Source: Annona cherimola
Lineage: Eukaryota > Streptophyta > Magnoliopsida > Magnoliales > Annonaceae
Reading direction: 5' to 3'
Assembly: GCA_030490835.1 (NCBI GenBank)
Contig: CM059971.1
Span: forward strand, 69,458,224-69,522,223
DNA length: 64,000 nt
The notes below the pieces were generated by a model. That model ran no database searches, was not told the DNA's origin, and was given only the letters and a program-made list of their open reading frames with translations. The position numbers and the translations under genes were made by a program. The first letter of the stretch is position 1. Each line of letters starts with the position of its first letter. Positions 48,653-58,158 of this stretch are shown here, piece after piece.

Positions 48653-49529
48653 GAAGGAGAAAATATACTTAACCCGTGTGTCAATTCAACCCGCCAGTCG
48701 GGGAGTATCCACGTTGGGAAAGGTAGTTTTTGAAAATAATATATATGTATATATAGATATATATATATATAATATACACATATATATTTTTATTTTATTT
48801 TTAAAAGAGAAAATATACTTAACCCGTGTGTCAATTCAACCCGCCAGTCGGGGAGTATCCACGTTGGGAAAAGTAGTTTTTGAAAATAATATATATGTAT
48901 ATATATATTCATATATATATATAATATACACATATATATTTTTATTTTATTTTTAAAGGAGAAAATATACTTAACCCGTGTGTCAATTCAACCCGCCAGT
49001 CGGGGAGTATCCACGTTGGGAAAGGTAGTTTTTAAAAATAATATATATGTATATATAGATATATATATATAATATACACATATATATTTTTATTTTATTT
49101 TTAAAAGAGAAAATATACTTAACCCGTGTGTCAATTCAACCCGCCAGTCGGGGAGTATCCACGTTGGGAAAAGTAGTTTTTAAAAATAATATATATGTAT
49201 ATATATATATTCATATATATATAATATACACATATATATTTTTATTTTATTTTTAAAGGAGAAAATACTTAACCCGTGTGTCAATTCAACCCGCCAGTCG
49301 GGGAGTATCCACGTTGGGAAAAGTAGTTTTTGAAAATAATATATATGTATATATATATATTCATATATATATAATATACACATATATATTTTTATTTTAT
49401 TTTTAAAGAAGAAAATACTTAACCCGTGTGTCAATTCAACCCGCAAGTCGGGGAGTATCCACGTTGGGAAAAGTAGTTTTGAAAATAATATATATGTATA
49501 TATATATATTTATATATATAATATAAGAA
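48653..49529. repeat. Six tandem copies of a 150-bp unit
   Basis: Each unit holds a conserved 65-bp core (AACCCGTGTGTCAATTCAAC to GGGAGTATCCACGTTGGGAA) followed by an ATATAT-rich spacer. Cores begin near 48672, 48823, 48975, 49122, 49271 and 49423. A degenerate seventh core lies near 48285. Between 48395 and 48540 a GCCCGCGGG palindrome recurs. Confidence 0.85.
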
Positions 49530-49676
49530 AGAAACTCTCCTCTTTTTTTTTTTTTAAACTAAAAAAAAAAAAAAATCTGGAGAACTCACGTTCTCTTCTT
49601 TGAGCGCGGGAGAGCTCCCTTTCCCCCCTTCGTTTCGCTCTTCGTTCCCTCTCCCCTCAAATTGCAGCTCAAGGGG

Positions 49677-49687
49677 CATATTTATAG
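49677..49687 (-). promoter_or_regulatory. TATA box of the Tat LTR
   Basis: The minus strand reads GGCTATAAATATGCC between the GC-rich upstream cluster and a pyrimidine-rich downstream stretch, so transcription would start near 49650 and run leftwards into R/U5. Confidence 0.6.
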
Positions 49688-49735
49688 CCGCGACAATGTA
49701 GTTCCGCGGGTTTGGATGGGTTCTGGGCTGCTGTT

Positions 49736-51190
<1,455 letters not shown>

Positions 51191-51204
<14 letters not shown>

Positions 51205-52026
51205 CCTCCTTGAGAATCGCCAGTTCCTGATGATCCTTGATTGCCGTCTTCGTCGGCTGCGTCGCCGTCTTCATGTGGCGGAGAGCAAGCGGGGAGAGTT
51301 CGATCAAGGTGGAGCCGCCGAAGCTGTTGGTCGTGAAGCCTAGATGACGACTTACCGCCGCCCGCTCAGAGGAGCTCTGGCTTTGCTTCGCGAACGCTGC
51401 AGCCCTCGAGTTCATGACTGCGGCGGCCACCGCGGACGAAGGATCGAGCCCGAATGACGACGACGCCGCCCTCGACGGAGAAGACGCCGCCATGCTGCTG
51501 CCGAAGCCAGATTGCATCTGCTGGCTCATGTTCTGCCGGGTCTGGTACAGCGAAGCTGAGGAAGCTCCCGATTGGTACTGAGCTGCTGAGGCAGCGGATG
51601 CAGCTGCTGCGACCTTCAGTTGAAGTCCTTGCAATTGAGAGAGAGACGACGAGTCCACCGACCCAAACATCTCGTCCTTGAAGACCTTCACGAATCCTTC
51701 CACCGAGTCGGGCACGTCGGCATTTCAGCGGCTGTCGATGTTGCGCTTCAGCCGCTCGTTGCACAAGGTCTCATCCAGGCCGTTCATCGACGTCGTCGTC
51801 TGCTGCTCCTCCTTCTCCTGTGTCATCATCTCCATCTCCATCTTCCTCAGCAGCAGCGGCAGATGAATCCTGCAGCTCAGTCACCTCCTGCCGAAGCTTC
51901 ACCAGATATGGCCTTACGAGCCACCGAAACCCAACTTCTGGCTAGCTTTGATTCCGGCAGCGACCTATATGGCGGCATCTCCTCCGGGTCATCTCCAACC
52001 ACATCCGTCTCTCCTCCAGATCCCAC
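51191..52026 (-). pseudogene. Captured fragment(s) of unidentified gene(s)
   Basis: The largest frame (51191-51715, 174 codons) is Ser/Ala/Gln-rich with SLSQLQGLQLKVAAAASAAS and ends KDHQELAILKEDGGS. Upstream, in other frames, lie Glu/Gln-rich pieces and a block containing LPESKLARSWVSVARKAISG. GC content and codon use resemble the neighbouring captured genes. I cannot name the source. The segment starts just after an A-tract (minus strand) at 52027-52040. Confidence 0.5.
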
Positions 52027-52040
52027 TTTTTTTTTTTTTT

Positions 52041-52283
52041 AACGGCTTCTTCCGATGTGAACTCCTGGCTCGGTGTCTGGTTCGGCCCCTCCAGCTCTTG
52101 TTTTTGTGGAGAGCGGCGATTTTGCTGCTGCTGCTCTTTTTTTTATGGTGAAAAATATATCTCTTCAAATGCCCCCTCAGGAATTATGCCGCCGTGGGCC
52201 ACTTGTAAAGGCGTGATTCCTGACATGTTGTTTGGCAGGCTTCTCTTGACTGATGGCGTAATGAGGATTTTTTTTTTTAAATA
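52041..52283 (-). other. Short pieces separated by A-tracts
   Basis: Between minus-strand A-tracts at 52268-52278, 52137-52144 and 52027-52040 lie two unassigned pieces, one encoding TPLQVAHGGIIPEGAFEE and one a Gln-rich stretch. They may be more captured transcripts or degraded Argonaute continuation. Confidence 0.35.
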
Positions 52284-53817
52284 ATATGGGCCATATATAT
52301 CACAATTCTTTTTCCCAGGCAAAACACAAAGAAGAAACTGAGGGACTCCTGGAAGCTTTGACTGAATGATTGAGGATTCTCTTGCAATGACAATGCCTTT
52401 CATCGCTCCACATTTGTGCAGATCACGAGCAAGAGACCGAACATCACAGCGAGCAGAAAAAGGCCACAATAGCCCATCTTTCTATTTTTTTTTTTGAGGG
52501 TCCACAAGTTTCTTATTGTTGAAATTCCATTGACCATTTCTAGGAAAGAATTCATCATTGCAAACTTTTAACTTTGGTGCATTCAAGACACGGCCTTCTT
52601 CTTGAGTGAAGTTACCATTGATCGAAACACCGCATGCCTTCAACATTTCATCAGCACCATAGTTGCTGCTTCTTAATGCATTACTTAAAGTTTGCATCCT
52701 TTCTTGTGGTTTCTGTCGTGATTTTTCAACCAGTGATGATCTTTGCAAAGTTGACAGAGATTTAGTATTCCTTTGCAATGAAACCAAAGAGCAGAGCTCG
52801 ACAGGATAGTAAGTGGGGCGTTTTGGCTTTTCAACATTAATGTATGGCATATTTGCAAAAAACCTAAGCTCAATGTGCCGATAATCGAAAACTGTAATCT
52901 CAATGGTTTGAGACGGGCTATCGTCTCTTCCATTTTTCTGTTTCAAAGTAAACATTTGCTGGTTGCATGGAAGCTCACTTAGCCCTACAATTTTAAATTC
53001 CATATTTGAGGGTCTTGTTTTCACCCTCAGATTCTTCAGAGTTCTCTTTGCCTTTCCCCAATCAATTTCACCATGATTTCTAACATTTTGATTAGCCATC
53101 AGAAATCCATCAACAGGGCCAGGCCTTATAATCATTGTAGTAGACACATCAATATTTAGAGACAAGCCCCCTTGACTGGTTCGGAAGCTAGAATGAAAAC
53201 CACGGCAACCCAAAACTCCACCTCCGATGTCAACAAAGTTACTAGGATCATTGTGAAAAAAAAATGACTGCCGAACCAGAAGGCAACCCTCTTTGCAGCA
53301 TGCTGCCTTAGGATTATATCTAGAACCCTGAGAACTCTAGGAATCGTGTCCTCGCAGAGCATTTGCAATAGCTTTCATTGGAATTTTGGCAGCAAAACGT
53401 ATCTCAACTTTGAAAGTCTTGGTCTGATACGAACGCCTTTACCTTTTCCGATCTCCCTCCCCGGGGCTGTCATTACCACGAGGACTACTATTCCCACTAA
53501 CTTTGTTTGAGTACACAACACTGAATTCAAAATTCTATTGTGGAAGAGCCCCCACTATAAACAACCTCTTCTCACCATCATAAGCGAAGTACTTTCCCTG
53601 AAAGTCACCAATATAAGTCTGGTGAACTCTATCCATGATCTTTCTTCCGATACCTTTGCCATCAATAGGTTTACCATCTTCACAAGACAGAGAAACCTTT
53701 CCGCCCAGTGCCAGACCTTGCCACTAGAACTCGATTCATTGAGACTTTTTTCGCGTTTAGGGGTATGACAGGTGGGGGTGGCGGCAAAGTTTTCTTCTCA
53801 GCCTCCGTCTCCTCCAT
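52284..53817 (-). pseudogene. Captured AGO4-clade Argonaute fragment (N, PAZ, linker 2)
   Basis: From an ATG at 53817 the minus strand shows a Glu/Pro-rich N-terminus (KKTLPPPPPVIP), then KGIGRKIMDRVHQTY, then FAAKIPMKAIANAL after the N domain. A long open part (52482-53213) follows with GCRGFHSSFRTSQGGLSLNI, KRTLKNLRVKTRPSNMEFKI, VELCSLVSLQR, SSLVEKSRQKPQERM and GQWNFNNKKL. After an expanded A-run come RCDVRSLARDLHKCGAMKGI and QSKLPGVPQFLLCVLP. This is the N-L1-PAZ-L2 part of the AGO4/6/9 clade, which loads 24-nt siRNAs. MID and PIWI (slicer) are gone. Continuous exons without introns point to a spliced mRNA source. Internal deletions and shifts prevent function as a protein. Confidence 0.9.
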
Positions 53818-54050
53818 CTCCGTAAGAAACCGAGAAGAACGGGAAACCCTTTTTTTTTTTTTTTTGACAACTGCCTTAGTTGTCGAAATATCTGATGATG
53901 ATGCTCATGGCGGGGAGAATTTGACATCGATAGAGCTGTTACCTGTTTCTCCTGCTGATGTAGTGAACTCCATTCGAGTTTTGAAGGAGTCCCTTCCTTC
54001 TACAAGGGAGGCTGTAGAGATTCTTTTGATATATGACTTTCTTTGTAATT

Positions 54051-54290
54051 TCATGGATAGTATCTTTTTAAGTAATTCCCATTCACGGTTGCTTTCATTT
54101 GATTTCGGCAATTAACAACTTCATATGTGCCATTGCCATGGACCCTCTCAATGATGTAAGGCCCTTCCCATTTAGGCTCGAATTTGCCGGTAAGTTTGCC
54201 CCCGGCCATAAGCTCTGTGCGTAGCTTTAGCACCAAATCTCCTCTTTTGAATGAGCGATGCCTCACGACTTTATTGTATGCTTCGACCAT
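54051..54290 (-). CDS. Tat integrase C-terminal tail
   Basis: In the same frame as the integrase ORF upstream but separated from it by a single TGA (54330-54332). It carries RSFKRGDLVLKL, KLTGKFEPKWEGPYIIERV (the GPY/F-type module) and ends NYLKRYYP. This module binds DNA in Gypsy integrases. The pol frame ends here; the host-gene mosaic follows about 230 bp further on. Confidence 0.8.
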   Translation of the reverse strand: MVEAYNKVVRHRSFKRGDLVLKLRTELMAGGKLTGKFEPKWEGPYIIERVHGNGTYEVVNCRNQMKATVNGNYLKRYYP

Positions 54291-54329
54291 TCGAGCTTGA
54301 TAGAGTTCGATCCGTTGCCGTGCTTGAAC

Positions 54330-55799
54330 TCATTTTTCGTCTAGTGCCTCGAGCTCGTCGAAGCGAAGTTTAGCTTGTTGTTCAGTAGTTAACCCAGAAT
54401 GGATGGCAACCCTTAAGGATGCTAACTGAATTTCCACTGGCAAAACTGCCTCCGCGCCAAAAAGTAACGAATATGGTGTTGCTCCCGTTGCAGTTCGATA
54501 TGTGGTTCTGTAGGCCCACAATGCTTCGGGTAACCTCTCGTGCCAATCACGCTTATTTTTCACAGTGGTCCTTTTGAGGATTCGAATAATATTTTTGTTA
54601 AATGCCTCTGCTTGACCATTCCCTTGTGGGTAATAAGGCGATGAGAACACTTGCTTGATTCTAAACTTTTGGCATAACTGATTTACTTTGTCGTTTTTGA
54701 ATGGCGTGCCATTATCTGAGGTGATTTGATAGGGAACACCATAACGGTAAATGATTTTGTGCTTGATAAATTCAACCACCTCTTGCGCTCGGACTCTCTT
54801 GTAAGCTTTATCTTCTGCCCATTTGGAGAAATAATCCGTAGCGGCTAAAATATATAGGTGTCCTTTAGATGACGATGGGTTTATCGGACTGACAATATCA
54901 AAACCCCACCAAGAGAAAGGCCACGAAATAGGTGCTGGAGACATCACTGAAGCAGGAATATGATAAATATCTCCATGCATTTGGCAGGATTCACAGGATT
55001 TTGCAAAATTGATGGAGTCTTGGACAATTGTGGGCCAATAATAGCCCAACGTTTTGATCCTATGATAAAGACGACGTCCAGATTGGTGGGCGCCGCACTC
55101 GCTGGAGTGCGTCTCTTGAAGGACTTGACAGATATCATTCCCGTTAATACAGCGAAGCCAAAGCCCATCAAAAGCAATCCGATACAGACTATCTTGAAAC
55201 ACGGTATATCGCAAAACAGCCTTTCTCAGTGACTTCCTTGCACTTGGATCATCTGGTTCAATACCATATTTGAGGTAATTGATGATGGGGATGCGCCAAT
55301 CATCATTGTTTGTAGTTACCTCGGATACGCACCGTCCAATTTGATTTACTTGGAGCTCTTCGTCATCTTCTAGTCTTTGTACTCGAATTGTCATGTCATC
55401 GAGCTCATTAAAGGCGAGAATACTGGCCAACTTTGATAGTGCATCAGCAACTACATTTTCTGACCGAGGAACATGCTCAACCGAAACCATTTCGAATTTT
55501 GCCAATAAAGTTTGAGCTTTGTCATAATATTTTCGCAAATGGGGCTGATGTACTTCGTATTGATTATTTAACTGTTTGATAACCAATTCAGAGTTCCCAA
55601 ATATTCGCACAAATAAAATATCTGATTGCAGAAGAAGTTCCATGCCGATGAGTAAGGCCTCGTACTCAGCTTCATTATTTGTTGTGCTTCTTCCAAGAAA
55701 ATATGAGTGCGGGAATAAGTCTTTATGAGGGGAGACTACGACAATTCCAACACCATCTCCGGATGGCTTGGAAGCGCCATCGAAATACATTTGCCACAT
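54330..55799 (-). CDS. Tat archaeal-type RNase H and integrase
   Basis: Residues 1-130 form a second RNase H: MYFDGASKPSGDGVGIVV (first Asp), TTNNEAEYEALLIGME (catalytic Glu), VVADALSKLAS (Asp). Residues about 210-255 are the integrase zinc finger (HSSECGAH, CESC). The core follows with WWGFDIVSPI, ITSDNGTPF and GQAEAFNKN, giving the D-D-E triad. A second RNase H upstream of integrase is known in the Tat clade. The frame is offset by one base from the RT frame; it opens about 65 bp downstream of the RT stop, so a single-base change or a shift at about 55866 separates them. Length and catalytic residues look normal. Confidence 0.9.
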   Translation of the reverse strand: MWQMYFDGASKPSGDGVGIVVVSPHKDLFPHSYFLGRSTTNNEAEYEALLIGMELLLQSDILFVRIFGNSELVIKQLNNQYEVHQPHLRKYYDKAQTLLAKFEMVSVEHVPRSENVVADALSKLASILAFNELDDMTIRVQRLEDDEELQVNQIGRCVSEVTTNNDDWRIPIINYLKYGIEPDDPSARKSLRKAVLRYTVFQDSLYRIAFDGLWLRCINGNDICQVLQETHSSECGAHQSGRRLYHRIKTLGYYWPTIVQDSINFAKSCESCQMHGDIYHIPASVMSPAPISWPFSWWGFDIVSPINPSSSKGHLYILAATDYFSKWAEDKAYKRVRAQEVVEFIKHKIIYRYGVPYQITSDNGTPFKNDKVNQLCQKFRIKQVFSSPYYPQGNGQAEAFNKNIIRILKRTTVKNKRDWHERLPEALWAYRTTYRTATGATPYSLLFGAEAVLPVEIQLASLRVAIHSGLTTEQQAKLRFDELEALDEK

Positions 55800-55863
55800 T
55801 GGATCATCATTTGCGTAGAAAACCTTCTCATCAGGTAGGTTTTCTAAGATGGGAAATTCTTCT

Positions 55864-58083
55864 TCAAGAGGAGGCTGCTAGGAAATCTGCCAATACTTGT
55901 CCTTTCACTGCCTTTCGTGGCACATATTTGATATCAAACTCAGATAGCAGAAGTGACCATTTTGCTAGGCGTCCTGAAAGCATTGGTCTAGTGATCAAGA
56001 ACTTGAGGGGATCGGCCTTCGATATAAGTATAATCTGATGCGCGAGGAAGTAATGTCTTAGCTTTTGTGCCACAAAAACCAATGCTAGACAAATCTTCTC
56101 GATCGAGGAATAATTGCATTCAGCTTGCAATAATCGTCGACTGAGATAATAGGCGGCTTGTTCTTTGCCTTGGGCATTTTCTTGTGCGAGCAATGCCCCC
56201 AGTGATTGTGGGCTGGCAGCAATATAGAGAATGAGTGGCTTTCCTTTTACTGGAGTTGTCAAAACAGGAGGATTTTGCAGCAATTCTTTGATGGCTTCAA
56301 AGGCCTGTTGGCATTTCGCGTCCCATTGAAAAGTCGCATCTTTTCTCATTAACTTGTGAAAGGGTTGGCAGCGGCCGGACAAGTTGGAGATGAAACGCCG
56401 GATATACGACAATTGGCCTTGCAGACTCCTAAGTTCTCTGAGATTTCGTGGAGGCGGCATATTTTGAATTGCTTCTGTTTTGAGTGAATCGACCTCGATT
56501 CCCCTTTGGCGGATTATGAACCCGAGGAATTTCCCAGATGATACTCCGAATGCACATTTGAGAGGATTCATCTTGAGATCATACTTTCTTAGGCGCAAGA
56601 ATACCGATCTCAAATCTCCTTTATGCTTATTGTGACCTTCAGATCTTACAACCAGGTCATCGACATAGCACTCAACATGTTTGTGTAACATATCATGAAA
56701 TATATTTTGCATAGCCCTTTGATAAGTTGCGCCAGCATTATTAAGACCAAAAGGCATGACTTTGTAGCAAAAGACACCCATCGGTGTTCGAAATGCTGTT
56801 GCGGCTTCATCTGCTGGAGCCATCTTGATTTGATTATATCTCGAATATCCATCCATAAAGGAGAACGTGTCGTACAGAGCTGTGCTGTCGATTAGCACAT
56901 CAGTGAAAGGAAGAGAAAATTCGTCTTTAGGGCATGCTTCGTTTAGATCTCGAAAATCTACGCAGATGCGGATCTGCCCATTTTTCTTTTTGACAGGAAC
57001 AATGCTAGAAATCCATTTTGGAAATTTGATTTCCCGAATGAATTCAGCATCAATGAGTTTTTCAACTTCCTTGATGATTTGTTCTTCGAGCTCTGGTCGA
57101 AATCTTCTCGGAGCTTGCTTGACTGGCTTTTTATCCCGCGTAATATGCAGATGATGCATTGCAATAGCGGGGTTGAGACCTGGCATTTCGGAATACCCCC
57201 AAGCAAAAACATCTTTGAATTCACTTAAAAGCCGCCTCAGCGCCACCTTTTCTTTTTCGGCCAAGTTTTTGGCAATAAAAATGGGTCTCGGGTCCTTTTC
57301 AGTCCCGAGATTGAATTCCTCAAGTACGTCAACAGTAGGCTGCCCTCCATCCTCAATCGCAGGTGGAGCATCCTCTGGTTCCATTAATGCTTCTTCATCA
57401 TTGTTGGAGTCATCACTTGTGGAGACGCAGTAGGTGGTGGCGAAGTTGCCATCTTCTTCTTCTTTATACCCAAGGTCAAGTCGTTTGTTTCCCTTTTGAT
57501 AACCAGGGGGTCTTTCGGATAACGGGATAGGGATGTCACTTCCGAGGCCTGATACATGTGGTTCATCAGGATAGAACCCCATCAAATCCATAATTTTCTT
57601 GCTTTCTCTGCTATAGCGATGGAAATCCCATTTCTTGAGCTTAGCCGTGGGCAAACAAGAGGATTTGTTAGGGCTACCGTAAACCTTGCCATATTGCTTT
57701 ATGAAATATTTTTGGGCAAATTTTTCATCTTGAGGTTCCTGCACACTTGGAGCAGATACATTAAACCCCACGAGCATTGCTAAAACCTCATCGACCGTTT
57801 CCTTAGGTTTTTGATTTTGGTGAGCGGCCTCAGTGGCCATTCCGTCACTCTCACAGCAAAGTGACTTGGCTTCCTCATTGGCCTGATTCCAGAATCTCCG
57901 AAGAGCTTCCAGATCCACCTCAAACCTAGGGAAATTGGCTCGAGGCGGTTTAGCAACCTTTTTAAGGACTTCGAGGTCCAAGTAGAACCGTGATCCTGCA
58001 GCAGTGTTGCTATAGCTGGTAGGAGGTGGTATGGTTGCCCCCTGTCGTTGTCGTGGTAGTGGATGTACTGGATCGAGGCTCAT
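55864..58083 (-). CDS. Tat reverse transcriptase and first RNase H
   Basis: The first 280 residues are a linker without a domain I recognise. RT spans about 320-540: IVPVKKKNGQIRICVDFRDL, FSFMDGYSRYNQIKM, VMPFGLNNAGATYQRAM and the catalytic YVDDLVV near 56660. RNase H follows with LYIAASPQSLGALL, where the usual catalytic Asp position is less clear, AECNYSSIEKICLALVF (catalytic Glu) and KWSLLLSEFDIKYVPRKA. It ends ADFLAASS just before the frame change. The frame continues directly from the protease ORF; only one TAA (58159-58161) separates them. Confidence 0.9.
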   Translation of the reverse strand: MSLDPVHPLPRQRQGATIPPPTSYSNTAAGSRFYLDLEVLKKVAKPPRANFPRFEVDLEALRRFWNQANEEAKSLCCESDGMATEAAHQNQKPKETVDEVLAMLVGFNVSAPSVQEPQDEKFAQKYFIKQYGKVYGSPNKSSCLPTAKLKKWDFHRYSRESKKIMDLMGFYPDEPHVSGLGSDIPIPLSERPPGYQKGNKRLDLGYKEEEDGNFATTYCVSTSDDSNNDEEALMEPEDAPPAIEDGGQPTVDVLEEFNLGTEKDPRPIFIAKNLAEKEKVALRRLLSEFKDVFAWGYSEMPGLNPAIAMHHLHITRDKKPVKQAPRRFRPELEEQIIKEVEKLIDAEFIREIKFPKWISSIVPVKKKNGQIRICVDFRDLNEACPKDEFSLPFTDVLIDSTALYDTFSFMDGYSRYNQIKMAPADEAATAFRTPMGVFCYKVMPFGLNNAGATYQRAMQNIFHDMLHKHVECYVDDLVVRSEGHNKHKGDLRSVFLRLRKYDLKMNPLKCAFGVSSGKFLGFIIRQRGIEVDSLKTEAIQNMPPPRNLRELRSLQGQLSYIRRFISNLSGRCQPFHKLMRKDATFQWDAKCQQAFEAIKELLQNPPVLTTPVKGKPLILYIAASPQSLGALLAQENAQGKEQAAYYLSRRLLQAECNYSSIEKICLALVFVAQKLRHYFLAHQIILISKADPLKFLITRPMLSGRLAKWSLLLSEFDIKYVPRKAVKGQVLADFLAASS

Positions 58084-58158
58084 ATTTTTAAATTTGGTTT
58101 GAAATTGAGCCCTTGGTTCTGTCGTTCCTCGTCCATGACCGAGCCCTCGACCACGACC

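Noticed and set aside
48651..49446. Open frames of about 90-100 codons over the 150-bp repeats
   Set aside because: Repeat-derived; spacers are ATATAT tracts translated as Tyr/Ile runs.
47318..49529. CRISPR-like array
   Set aside because: Repeats are contiguous or separated by low-complexity AT tracts and not by unique spacers, and the context is an LTR of a plant element.
53708..54115. 135-codon plus-strand frame spanning the T-run
   Set aside because: Opposite strand to the Argonaute N-terminus and integrase tail; it reads through an 18-nt homopolymer and has no domain.
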